DNA of 64,000 nt from Lactiplantibacillus paraplantarum. Its GTDB lineage: Bacteria; Bacillota; Bacilli; Lactobacillales; Lactobacillaceae. Position 1 is the stretch's first letter, and each line of letters opens with the position of its first letter. Position numbers and translations under genes: made by a program. The notes under the pieces were generated by a model. It had not been told where the DNA came from. It saw only the letters and a program-made list of their open reading frames with translations, and did not search any database. Of the stretch, positions 1-7,736 are shown in pieces. Location of the stretch: the NCBI RefSeq assembly GCF_003641145.1, contig NZ_CP032744.1:2604001-2668000 (forward strand). The letters run 5' to 3'.

Positions 1-1052
1 CTGGTTTATCGCTAGCCTTTTCAGCCTTCATGCACTGGACTGCTGGCTTCGCCTTTTCTGCCGGCCTAGTCGATTACATCTTAAGCCTGAAGAATCCAAT
101 TGCCAACCAACCATTAATGCTGATTATTCAAGGCCTGGTACTTGCAGCCATTTACTACTTTGGCTTTGATTTCGCCATCAAGAAGTTCCACTTAATGACA
201 CCGGGCCGCGAACCAGTGACAGCCGATGACGTCGATGATTTGGCACTAGCCACTGATGACAACGACGACAAATATACCCGCCAAGCTAAGCAAATCTATG
301 CTGCCTTGGGTGGTGCCGACAACTTAACGGTCATTGATAACTGTACAACGCGTTTGCGGCTTCAACTCGCTGATACCGGAACGATTAACGAAGGTGCCAT
401 TAAACGTAGTGGCGCTGCCGGTATCAACAAATTAGACGAACATAACTTACAAATTATCATTGGCACTGAAGTTCAATTTGTCGCGGACGCTTTGAGCAAG
501 TTAAAGGCTACGAACGCACCCATTAGTACAATCACGGCAACATCAGAAGCTCCGGCAACGACATCAATCAAGTCGGATATTACTAGTGGTGTGACCACCG
601 ACTTTTACAGCGTCGCTAACGGTCAGTACGTAGATATTGAAAACGTCGCCGACGACACCTTTGCTAAGAAGATGCTGGGCGATGGCTTCGCAATTGATCC
701 CGCAGACGGGACGATTACGGCGCCGGTTGACGGAACGGTCAGCACCGTCTTTCCTACCAAGCATGCGATCGGTTTTAAAACCGATTCAGGGTTAGAAATT
801 CTGCTGCATATGGGGATTGATACTGTTGAGTTGAACGGTGCTCCCTTTGAAGTACTAGTCCAAACCGATCAACCCGTTCACCATGGCGAAGTGGTTGCCA
901 AAGCTGACCTGGCAGCGATTAAGGCTGCTGGTAAGGCCACAACCATGATGGTTATCATCACTGACATGGATGCTATCAATTTGATGAAATTCAAGATGTT
1001 GACCAACCAAGTCAAAGTCAGTGATGAGATTATGCTGGTCACAACAAAATAA
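1..1052 (+). CDS. nagE: PTS EIICBA, N-acetylglucosamine/glucose type (3' part)
   Basis: Partial gene: the reading frame is open to the left edge, so the N-terminal part of EIIC lies outside. It imports and phosphorylates GlcNAc (possibly glucose) at the membrane. Visible are the last EIIC membrane segments with HWTAGFAFSAGLVDY, then an EIIB domain with phospho-Cys in DNCTTRLRL, then an EIIA-Glc domain with both histidines (TKHAIGF and LLHMGIDTV). The C-B-A order and the TPGRE linker match NagE-type permeases. It is followed by a strong terminator, so it ends its transcript. The substrate is inferred from family resemblance. Confidence 0.85.
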   Translation, partial: GLSLAFSAFMHWTAGFAFSAGLVDYILSLKNPIANQPLMLIIQGLVLAAIYYFGFDFAIKKFHLMTPGREPVTADDVDDLALATDDNDDKYTRQAKQIYAALGGADNLTVIDNCTTRLRLQLADTGTINEGAIKRSGAAGINKLDEHNLQIIIGTEVQFVADALSKLKATNAPISTITATSEAPATTSIKSDITSGVTTDFYSVANGQYVDIENVADDTFAKKMLGDGFAIDPADGTITAPVDGTVSTVFPTKHAIGFKTDSGLEILLHMGIDTVELNGAPFEVLVQTDQPVHHGEVVAKADLAAIKAAGKATTMMVIITDMDAINLMKFKMLTNQVKVSDEIMLVTTK

Positions 1053-1063
1053 CGTTTTATACT

Positions 1064-1103
1064 AACAGCCCCCTGCGTATTTTACACGCGGGAGGCTGTT
1101 TTA
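1064..1103 (+). terminator. Rho-independent terminator after the EIICBA gene
   Basis: A GC-rich hairpin pairs AACAGCCCCCTGCG with CGCGGGAGGCTGTT around a short AT loop, and is followed by TTTTA. It lies 12 bases after the stop codon of the PTS gene. Confidence 0.85.
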
Positions 1104-1290
1104 GATGGATCTGTCTAATTTTATTAACGCGACTACTTTATCATTTAACAGCTTTTGCTGACAATTATTAATGGCTAGACCAACTCATTTTTTAATAATT
1201 ATACGCTATGTGAATATTATCAACACACAACCAATGTACTATTGCTAATGGCATTCCTACAACAATTATGCATTGTGCTAGTTAATTTGT

Positions 1291-1530
1291 CATGAATCAT
1301 GATTAAAACGTGCCAGTTAGTTGGATTACTATTCGTCAGTATATGCGCGTCCTAGGCCGACCTCCGGGGCTGGGTGTCAATTGCTGGAACGTAGCCGACG
1401 TCGATTTGAGCTAACGCCCAACCCGCGTCATCTCAAATACGAGTCTTATTCTAAGCCGGAAGCAAACCACTTCCATCTAAGAATAATTTGGCTACTGAGC
1501 ATTGTCACCCAGCCCCTCCAGTCTAAAAGC
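1291..1530 (+). repeat. Repeat R1, copy A (structured element)
   Basis: First of four copies of a dispersed non-coding element that begins with an AATCATGATTAAAACGTG-like block and carries a shared core CAATTGCTGGAACGT. Possible stems: GGGGCTGGGTG with CACCCAGCCCC, ATTTGAG with CTCAAAT, and TTATTCT..GGAAG with CTTCC..AGAATAA, giving a branched fold. Copy B lies about 170 bp downstream in the opposite orientation. No plausible protein is encoded: the 76-codon open frame across it has no ribosome binding site. Confidence 0.75.
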
Positions 1531-1697
1531 CTGTGCGGGGCCACGGGTTGAAACCGAGCACGTTTCGGTAGGCCAATCGAATAGATGATTGCAGCTATTG
1601 TCAATCCAAATAATTGCATTTTAAGCTGATGTGCTATGAAACAACGACTAATTTAACTAAAGTTGATCCTATCAATAACTGCCATTCAAATACAATT

Positions 1698-1961
1698 CCG
1701 GATGGAAGGTATTTCTGACAATGCTCAGTGGTGAAATTCCACTTAGCAAGCGTTCTTTGCTTGGTTAGTGGAAGACCAGTATTTGAGACGTGGGCTTCGG
1801 CTCAAATCTGTGTCCACCACGTTCCAGCAATTGGCAGGAGTGCCTGGAAGCCGGTGTAGAACGCACTAATTAAATAATTTTCTTCCAAATTGCCCGCTTT
1901 TCAGTGGGACTCAGCTGATAGCTTTTAAACTTAGAAATAGCCATTTTTAATCATGATTCAT
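1698..1961 (-). repeat. Repeat R1, copy B (structured element, inverted)
   Basis: Full-length copy of R1 on the minus strand. It ends at the same terminal block as copy A, so A and B converge. Its basal stem pairs AGGTATTTCTGACA with TGGCAGGAGTGCCT. Copy D has AGGCGTTTCGGCCA with TGGCAGAAATGCCT at the same place, so several pairs differ but remain paired. A second stem pairs GTGGGC with GTCCAC. The rest of 1053-2191 holds no gene I can support. Confidence 0.8.
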
Positions 1962-2191
1962 ACTAAATAATAACAAGCATATTGCATACAATAATCATCA
2001 TCTACAGCGCCCATCATAGACTGGTCCAGAAAGTAACGACATATATTTCAGCGACTTAAGCTTCATTATATTGTCATCGGTGATTTCGTCGGCTTAGGAC
2101 TTATCATTTATCTGGTAGCGAAATTCATCAAATAGGTCCTATTGTTAACCTGGCCATTAACTACTGCCAAAAAATACTTGCAACGACAACC

Positions 2192-2965
2192 TCACACTTC
2201 AGCCGCAAACATCGTCACCAAGTCATCCGTCCGCAACGCCTGCTTCTCAGCACCACGCACGTCCAACTTGATTTGCCCATCCTGTACCATCACCAGCCGG
2301 TCGCCGTATGTCAACGCATCGCTCATCTTGTGCGTAATCATCATCGTTGTCAGGTGATTAGCCGTCACGATTTGTTGGGTCAGCGCCATCACTTCCGAAC
2401 TCGTCTTCGGGTCAAGCGCCGCCGTATGCTCATCCAGCAACAACAGCTCTGGTTGACTCAGTGTGGCCATCAGCAAAGATAAAGCTTGCCGTTGCCCCCC
2501 GGATAAATACTTCACTTGTGTATTCAGTCGTGCCTCTAATCCCATATTAAGACTAGCCAGCAACTTTAAGTATCGTTCTTCCTGTCCACGTTGGCGGTAA
2601 CGGCGCAGACTCAAGCTCCCCGTATGGCGTTGGGCTAACGTAAGATTCTGAGCCACACTTAATTCGCCAGCAGTACCCAACTTAGGATCTTGGAAAACCC
2701 GAGCCACCCACCGTGACCGATACGCGACGGGACGATTGGTCACCCGATGATCAGCAAGTGTGATTTCGCCAGCATCAGAGTTCAGTGTTCCCGCAATCGT
2801 ATTGAGCAAGGTCGACTTACCGGCGCCATTGTTCCCAATGACTGCTACAAATTCGCCAGGCTCAATCGTTAGATTCACGTCCTTTAAGACGTGCCGCTCG
2901 TTGCTGGTTCCGGGAAAGAAGACTTTTTGTAAGTGTTGGACGTTCAGAATAGTTGGTTGTGGCAT
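2192..2965 (-). CDS. ABC importer ATPase, TrpZ-like (aromatic amino acid type)
   Basis: ATP-hydrolysing subunit of an importer whose permease and lipoprotein lie just upstream. It has Walker A GNNGAGKST, signature LSGGQRQ and Walker B LLLLDEHTAALDP (His follows the catalytic Glu). The start is set at the ATG of MPQPTILN because a GGAG lies 9 bases upstream and family members begin about there; an upstream in-frame extension is low complexity. This start lies inside the permease gene, giving a 104-base overlap. The Phe-rich leader upstream suggests an aromatic amino acid substrate (inference). Confidence 0.85.
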   Translation of the reverse strand: MPQPTILNVQHLQKVFFPGTSNERHVLKDVNLTIEPGEFVAVIGNNGAGKSTLLNTIAGTLNSDAGEITLADHRVTNRPVAYRSRWVARVFQDPKLGTAGELSVAQNLTLAQRHTGSLSLRRYRQRGQEERYLKLLASLNMGLEARLNTQVKYLSGGQRQALSLLMATLSQPELLLLDEHTAALDPKTSSEVMALTQQIVTANHLTTMMITHKMSDALTYGDRLVMVQDGQIKLDVRGAEKQALRTDDLVTMFAAEV

Positions 2966-3863
2966 GTTGATCGACTCCAATCTCTTTAAGGTACCGGCGT
3001 AACTGCCGTTTTGTCCGGTATTTATTTTGTAATAGTGGCAAGCAGATGACGATGACAAGAATCGCCGCTGATAAAATCTTTAAGTCATTGACGGGGAAAC
3101 CTAAACCCATTGCTAAAGTCAATAAGTAACGATAGATAATGGCGCCCACGACCATGCCGGTCAAACGGACCCAGATTTGACGACCATGTAAGAAGATTTC
3201 ACCAACTAGCACCGAAGCCAGCCCGATGACAATCGTCCCAATGCCCATCCCAATATCCGCGTAGCCGTTACTCTGTGCAATCAGACCACCCGATAAAGCA
3301 ATCAAACCGTTAGATAACATATAGCCAATAATGACCATCCGATCGGTATAGATTCCATTCGCAGCACTCATCGCAGGATTATTACCCGTTGCCATCAAGG
3401 ACAGTCCCAAACGCGTTTGGAACAACCAGATCAACCCGACCAGGACAACCAGCGTGACCACCGCACCAATCACGATGGTTTGTAAATTCAAAGACCAGCT
3501 CGCTGGTAACCACCCCATCAACGTCTTCTGGTCAAGCAACGGAATATTGGCCTTACCCATAATGTGCATATTGATGGAATATAGTCCCGTCATCGTAAGA
3601 ATTCCGGCTAACAATGATGGCATTTTAAGTTTAGTGTCTAAAAGACCGGTCACCCATCCTGCCAAACAGCCGGCTACAAATCCGAATAAACTCGCAACGA
3701 TGGCCGACTGTCCAGCTAACATTGCACTAATCGTCACGGCAGCCCCTAATGGAAAGCTCCCTTCAGTGGTCAGATCAGGGATATTTAATATCCGGAAAGT
3801 GAGGAATACCCCGATGACTAGTGGTGCCCATAATAAGCCTTGTCCAATACTCGTGATTAACAT
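2862..3863 (-). CDS. ABC importer permease, TrpY-like (BPD_transp_2 family)
   Basis: Membrane subunit of about 333 residues with around nine hydrophobic segments, from MLITSIGQGLLWAPLVIGVFL through ILSAAILVIVICLPLL. This is the permease type that pairs with PF04392 binding proteins, as in streptococcal TrpXYZ. The start ATG has a GGGAG-type site. The hydrophilic C-terminal tail of about 45 residues is translated from the same DNA that encodes the N-terminus of the ATPase. The substrate is not determined by sequence alone; aromatic amino acids are inferred. Confidence 0.85.
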   Translation of the reverse strand: MLITSIGQGLLWAPLVIGVFLTFRILNIPDLTTEGSFPLGAAVTISAMLAGQSAIVASLFGFVAGCLAGWVTGLLDTKLKMPSLLAGILTMTGLYSINMHIMGKANIPLLDQKTLMGWLPASWSLNLQTIVIGAVVTLVVLVGLIWLFQTRLGLSLMATGNNPAMSAANGIYTDRMVIIGYMLSNGLIALSGGLIAQSNGYADIGMGIGTIVIGLASVLVGEIFLHGRQIWVRLTGMVVGAIIYRYLLTLAMGLGFPVNDLKILSAAILVIVICLPLLQNKYRTKRQLRRYLKEIGVDQHATTNYSERPTLTKSLLSRNQQRAARLKGRESND

Positions 3864-3880
3864 ATTATTTTGCTCCCTTC

Positions 3881-4846
3881 TTACGGTTGCTTAATCGAAC
3901 TTGGTTGTAAGCCGATTGCTTTAGCATTCGCTTTATTGACGTAGAGGTGTAACTTGTCAGCCGTTTGAACCGCCATCGTTTGCGGCTTCTGCTTTTTGAT
4001 CAACACTTGGTAAGCCATTTTTCCAGTCTGTTCACCTAATTCGTAATAGTTAAGGCCATACGTCGCTGTCCCACCATCTTCAGCCATTTCAATCGACCCC
4101 GTTACCACTGGCAACTTGGCAGCCTTGGTCTTCTGACCAATCGTCTTCATCGCACTCGCCATCAAATTATCGGTTGGTAAGTAGAGTCCAGATATTTTAC
4201 CCGTCAAGCCGGCCAAGACACTGGCAACATCATTAGTACTCGTTGCGCTAACGACCTTTAAGTTGATGCCGTGCTTTTTCGCGTAAGCCTTCGCCAACTT
4301 GACTTGCAGCACTGAATTTTCTTCTGACGAATTATACATAATTCCCAACGGTTTATTACCAGTAGTCATATTTTTCAATAACTGTAATTGTTTACCAACC
4401 GGCATTAAATCGCTCGTGCCGCTCACATTAGTTTGGGGCTTCGCATCACTTTTGACCAACCCCGCCGCTTTCAAGTCGGTGACAGCCGTAACCAAGGTCG
4501 GCACCGTCGTCGTTTTCTTGGCGAGGGCCTGAGCAGCTGGCGTTGCGATACCAACTAACAAATCATTTTTCTGTTGGACGAGTTGTTGGCTCATTGTATT
4601 CAAATTACTCTGATCACCCTGTGCATTTAGATAGTGATACTTGACCGTTACTTTACTGTTATGTGCTTTTAATTCTTTTTGTAATCCGGCTTTGAACCCC
4701 TTGCGCGCTTGGTCTAGTGACCCATGTTGAACCACCTGTAAGATACCCACCGACACACTTGATTTGCTACTGGTTACCTGTTGCCCACAGCCGGCCAAAA
4801 GTAGCCCAGCCCCTAAAATTAATCCGCTTAAAATTGTCTTTTTCAT
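3881..4846 (-). CDS. ABC importer substrate-binding lipoprotein, TrpX-like (PF04392)
   Basis: Extracellular lipoprotein that captures substrate for the two genes downstream. It has a lipobox LLLAGC near residue 20 and the ABC_sub_bind fold, with motifs such as VGIATPAAQALAKKT and GLYLPTDNLMASA. The start is the ATG of MKKTILSG, with AAGGGG upstream; a longer frame would begin inside the attenuator terminator and is rejected. First structural gene of a three-gene operon. The family handles Trp or Tyr in streptococci; here the Phe-rich leader suggests phenylalanine (inference). Confidence 0.85.
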   Translation of the reverse strand: MKKTILSGLILGAGLLLAGCGQQVTSSKSSVSVGILQVVQHGSLDQARKGFKAGLQKELKAHNSKVTVKYHYLNAQGDQSNLNTMSQQLVQQKNDLLVGIATPAAQALAKKTTTVPTLVTAVTDLKAAGLVKSDAKPQTNVSGTSDLMPVGKQLQLLKNMTTGNKPLGIMYNSSEENSVLQVKLAKAYAKKHGINLKVVSATSTNDVASVLAGLTGKISGLYLPTDNLMASAMKTIGQKTKAAKLPVVTGSIEMAEDGGTATYGLNYYELGEQTGKMAYQVLIKKQKPQTMAVQTADKLHLYVNKANAKAIGLQPSSIKQP

Positions 4847-4922
4847 CTTGAGATTCCCCTTAAAAGTTGTGTGTTCCGTCCAACTCTCACCAACGTCTTG
4901 ACGAAGCGGACCGAAAATAAAA

Positions 4923-5094
4923 AACACCAGTTAGATTCTGGGAAGAATCTAACTGGTGTTTTATCGGGCCCGATATTTTTCCAGATAGATTGTCCCTGCA
5001 TCTACCTGGCGTTTAAGTCATGTTGAATAACTTTAGCTCTCGATAGATACAAACGCGTTGCGTGCGCTTGTATCCATCGAACGAATACAAACGC
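4923..5094 (-). promoter_or_regulatory. Attenuator upstream of the TrpXYZ-like operon
   Basis: Read on the minus strand after the leader peptide. Segment 1 (5083-5094) can pair with segment 2 (5064-5075) over 12 bases. Segment 2 extended (5064-5079) can pair instead with segment 3 (5041-5056) over 16 bases. These stems exclude each other. A perfect 16-bp hairpin (4923-4938 with 4945-4960) followed on the minus strand by a T-run then forms an intrinsic terminator before the first structural gene. No T-box signature (AGGGTGG-type) was found. The coupling of the stems to the terminator is inferred. Confidence 0.75.
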
Positions 5095-5156
5095 TATCTA
5101 AAGAAAAAGCTAAAGGCAAATTGATTATTTAATTGAAGGTTAGTTGTTAATGACAT
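5094..5156 (-). CDS. Phe-rich leader peptide (20 aa)
   Basis: Short gene with a strong site (GGAGG, 9 bases before ATG) encoding MSLTTNLQLNNQFAFSFFFR. Five of the last eight residues are Phe, directly before the stop codon, which overlaps the first attenuator segment. This layout is like the pheL leader of enterobacteria: ribosome stalling at Phe codons would change RNA folding. It precedes the TrpXYZ-like importer. Not previously known to me in this position; recognised from sequence only. Confidence 0.8.
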   Translation of the reverse strand: MSLTTNLQLNNQFAFSFFFR

Positions 5157-5286
5157 ATTAGTCATCCTCCGTTTCAATTTATAGCTTATAGTAAACCATG
5201 GCGACACCTAACTTGTCAACTACCAACTAGTAAAAAATTCACTGGCTAACGATGAAACACCCGTCACTGAGCCGATACCCAACCAA

Positions 5287-5457
5287 TTATTTATCTGGTG
5301 TATCGGTCAATGTCCAACTCAGGGTGCCTTGATAAGTGTCGGCATAAATACCTGGTTGAGCTGCTAATCCGATGCCTTTCGTCGCTGACCAATCGTCGGT
5401 CACCACCGTATCAGTCATCCCAGCCGTTTTTTGTCCTTGCTTGACCAACGTTGCTTG
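5287..5457 (-). pseudogene. WxL-domain surface protein, C-terminal remnant
   Basis: An open frame of 56 codons without a start encodes the end of a WxL domain: VTDDWSATKGIGLAAQPGIY, then YQGTLSWTLTDTP near the terminus, which is the second conserved WxL motif. The frame is cut at an in-frame stop at 5458-5460, within a few bases of repeat R2 copy 1. WxL proteins bind the cell wall non-covalently and normally have over 200 residues, so this is a decayed fragment. Confidence 0.7.
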
Positions 5458-5552
5458 TTACGTTTAATCCCAATCCGGCAATTATTCCAAGCCTCAGAAT
5501 AATTGCCGGATTTATGTTAATGCTTGTCAGCAGACCACCTTTAGTCCACTTT
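5450..5552. repeat. Repeat R2, copy 1 (partial palindromic element)
   Basis: Core hairpin CCGGCAATTATTC / GAATAATTGCCGG around the loop CAAGCCTCA, followed by the shared arm ending GCAGACCACCTTTAGTCCAC. Copies 2 and 3 have a different stem sequence (TTCGGTGACTAT type) but the same pairing. This copy lacks the outer hairpin block seen in the other two and abuts the broken WxL gene. Confidence 0.75.
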
Positions 5553-5613
5553 CAACTATTTCTCTATATTTAAGACCCGTCATACGTTATTCCACATGCG
5601 CGTCTAATCACCA

Positions 5614-6249
5614 TCAATCACTGACTGGTTGCACTTCAAAGCCGGCACGTGATAAGACTTGATTAACTGCTACGGCTTGCTCACTGTTAACATGCAACTC
5701 AATGACTTTAGTTGCTTGGTGATTCACTACCATTAATGTCTGAATACTCAAATCATGCTCCGCTAAGACCTTACCGATTTCAAAAATAACGCCAACATGA
5801 TCATGGTGAACGACGACCCGCGTCACTATACCTGGTTCACCGTAACCAGCAATATTCAAGAAGGCATCCAAGATATCATTGTTTGTAATAATGCCCACAA
5901 CTTGATCAGCCGTCATCACCGGTAAGACACCGATCTTATGTCGACGCATCGTGGCAATCGCCACTTCCAATTGTGCATCCGCTGCTACCGTTTGAACCGC
6001 AGTCTCCATGATTTGATCCACGGTCGTCTTGTTGAGTAAATAGTTTAACTCGTAAACTGACAAACTGGTCGCTTGTGATGGCATGGCCCGCTGAATAATA
6101 CCATGCGTAATAATACCAACCATTCGATGTCCTGCCATGACCGGTAATCGGTGAATCGCATTCTTCTTCATTAATTCGACCGCCACACTAATCGTCGTTT
6201 TCGGACTAACAACTACCAGTCGTGGTGTCATATAATCTGCAACACTCAT
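5614..6249 (-). CDS. CBS-pair protein with C-terminal ACT-like domain (AcuB-like)
   Basis: Cytoplasmic protein of 211 residues with two CBS motifs (about 7-60, starting MTPRLVVVSPKTTISVAVELM, and about 75-130, MRRHKIGVLPVM) and a C-terminal ACT-like segment (GIVTRVVVHHDHVGVIFEIGKVLAEHDLSI). CBS pairs bind adenosyl compounds and ACT domains often bind amino acids. It starts 2 bases after livF ends and is the last gene of the liv operon, which suggests a regulatory or sensing role linked to branched-chain amino acids. Function unproven. Confidence 0.75.
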   Translation of the reverse strand: MSVADYMTPRLVVVSPKTTISVAVELMKKNAIHRLPVMAGHRMVGIITHGIIQRAMPSQATSLSVYELNYLLNKTTVDQIMETAVQTVAADAQLEVAIATMRRHKIGVLPVMTADQVVGIITNNDILDAFLNIAGYGEPGIVTRVVVHHDHVGVIFEIGKVLAEHDLSIQTLMVVNHQATKVIELHVNSEQAVAVNQVLSRAGFEVQPVSD

Positions 6250-6251
6250 AC

Positions 6252-6956
6252 TTAACCCCCTAAGTAAGCTTTTTGAACTTCTGAATTAGCCAACAATTCT
6301 GAACCACGACCACTAAGCTTGACCTGTCCACTAGCCAAGACATAACCACGGTCCGCAATTTTGAGTGCTTGATTGGCATTTTGTTCAATCAATAAGACCG
6401 TCGTTCCGGCCTGGTTGATTGCCTTGATAATCTCAAAAATTTCATTAATAAAGATTGGTGCTAAACCCATCGATGGTTCATCTAATAACATTAGTTTGGG
6501 TTGGGCCATCAGTGCCCGCCCCATCGCTAACATTTGCTGTTCACCACCTGATAAAGTCGCCGCATCTTGATGACGACGCTTCTTTAAAATTGGAAAATAC
6601 TCATAAACCTGCTGGTAAGTCTGAATCAGCTGACTACGTTCCTGCCGTAAAAAAGCCCCCATTTGTAAATTCTCTTGGACTGATAAACCGGGAAAAATGT
6701 GCCGTCCTTCGGGAACTTGTGAAATACCAGCGCGAACGATTTTAGGTGCGGCTGCTTTTTGAATCGGACGATCTAAATAGTGAATGGTACCACTAACTGG
6801 CCGCATTAATCCCGATATCGTATGTAACAAGGTGGACTTGCCAGCCCCATTAGCGCCAATTAACGTCACAATTTCACCTTGCTGCACGTCAAAACTAACA
6901 CCTTTGACTGCCTGAATCGCACCATAATTAACAACTAAGTCACGTACTTTGAGCAT
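6252..6956 (-). CDS. livF: Branched-chain amino acid ABC importer ATPase LivF
   Basis: One of two ATPases of the Liv importer. It has Walker A GANGAGKST, signature LSGGEQQMLAMGRAL and Walker B LMLLDEPSMGLAP, the last being typical of LivF. Length 234 residues is normal. Its start codon directly abuts the stop of livG, indicating translational coupling. Confidence 0.93.
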   Translation of the reverse strand: MLKVRDLVVNYGAIQAVKGVSFDVQQGEIVTLIGANGAGKSTLLHTISGLMRPVSGTIHYLDRPIQKAAAPKIVRAGISQVPEGRHIFPGLSVQENLQMGAFLRQERSQLIQTYQQVYEYFPILKKRRHQDAATLSGGEQQMLAMGRALMAQPKLMLLDEPSMGLAPIFINEIFEIIKAINQAGTTVLLIEQNANQALKIADRGYVLASGQVKLSGRGSELLANSEVQKAYLGG

Positions 6957-7736
6957 TTACACCCCTCCTAAGTAGGCTTTGATAACGGCCGGATCATGCT
7001 GAATAGCTTGCGGGGTACCAGTCGCCAATAAGGCCCCGTGTTCCAACACATAAAGTCGTTCAACGACGTTCATAACAAGCGACATATCATGTTCAATCAA
7101 CACAATGGTAATGTGAAATTCCTGCTGAATGCGCCGAATCAAACGGGTCAAAGCCGCCGTTTCTTCGGGATTCATACCAGCAGCTGGCTCATCAAGAAAG
7201 AGCAATTTAGGTTTAGTTGCCAGTGCCCGTACGATTTCTAATCGTCGCTGAATACCATAGGGCAAGCTTTTCGCAGGTTGATCAGCCACCGCCGTTAAAT
7301 CAAACATTGACAACAATTCTTGGGCCGCCTTGGTCATCATTCGTTCAGTTTGATAATATTTAGGTAACCGTAACACGCTAGTCACAAATCCTTCACGGTA
7401 ATGATTAGTCATCGCAATCCGAACATTATCTAACACGCTCATCTCTTTGAATAGTCGAATATTTTGAAACGTTCGTGAAATACCAACACGGGCGATAGCA
7501 GCTGGTCGCTGACCATTTAACGACACCACGCCTTGATCCGTATAAAAACTAATACTCCCCGAACTAACTGGCGTTTCACCAGTCAATAAATTAAAGAGGG
7601 TCGTCTTGCCCGCACCATTGGGGCCGATTAGTCCAATCAACTCATCTTGATCAAAGTGAACTGAAACATCGGCAACGGCCGTCAGCCCACCAAAATTCTT
7701 TACTAAGCCTTGCGCATCCAATAACCGACTAGTCAT
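6957..7736 (-). CDS. livG: Branched-chain amino acid ABC importer ATPase LivG
   Basis: Second Liv ATPase, with Walker A GPNGAGKTT, a signature region LPYGIQRRLEIVRALA and Walker B LLFLDEPAAGMNP, all characteristic of LivG. The start chosen is the ATG of MTSRLLDAQG, which overlaps the end of livM by 8 bases and follows CTCC-complement GGAGG; a longer upstream frame lies inside livM. Confidence 0.92.
   Translation of the reverse strand: MTSRLLDAQGLVKNFGGLTAVADVSVHFDQDELIGLIGPNGAGKTTLFNLLTGETPVSSGSISFYTDQGVVSLNGQRPAAIARVGISRTFQNIRLFKEMSVLDNVRIAMTNHYREGFVTSVLRLPKYYQTERMMTKAAQELLSMFDLTAVADQPAKSLPYGIQRRLEIVRALATKPKLLFLDEPAAGMNPEETAALTRLIRRIQQEFHITIVLIEHDMSLVMNVVERLYVLEHGALLATGTPQAIQHDPAVIKAYLGGV

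Noticed and set aside
1321..1551. 76-codon open frame in repeat R1 copy A
   Set aside because: No ribosome binding site, not kept in other R1 copies, and the sequence is explained by conserved RNA stems.
2030..2134. Short hydrophobic frame (GDFVGLGLIIYLVAKFIK) that looks like the end of a small membrane protein
   Set aside because: About 20 codons, no start and no family match; may be chance or a decayed fragment.
4846..4927. Longer N-terminus for the TrpX-like lipoprotein
   Set aside because: It would begin inside the attenuator terminator and add residues before a normal lipoprotein signal.
4840..5200. T-box riboswitch before the TrpXYZ-like operon
   Set aside because: No AGGGTGGNACCGCG-type antiterminator motif; a Phe-rich leader with competing stems explains the region.
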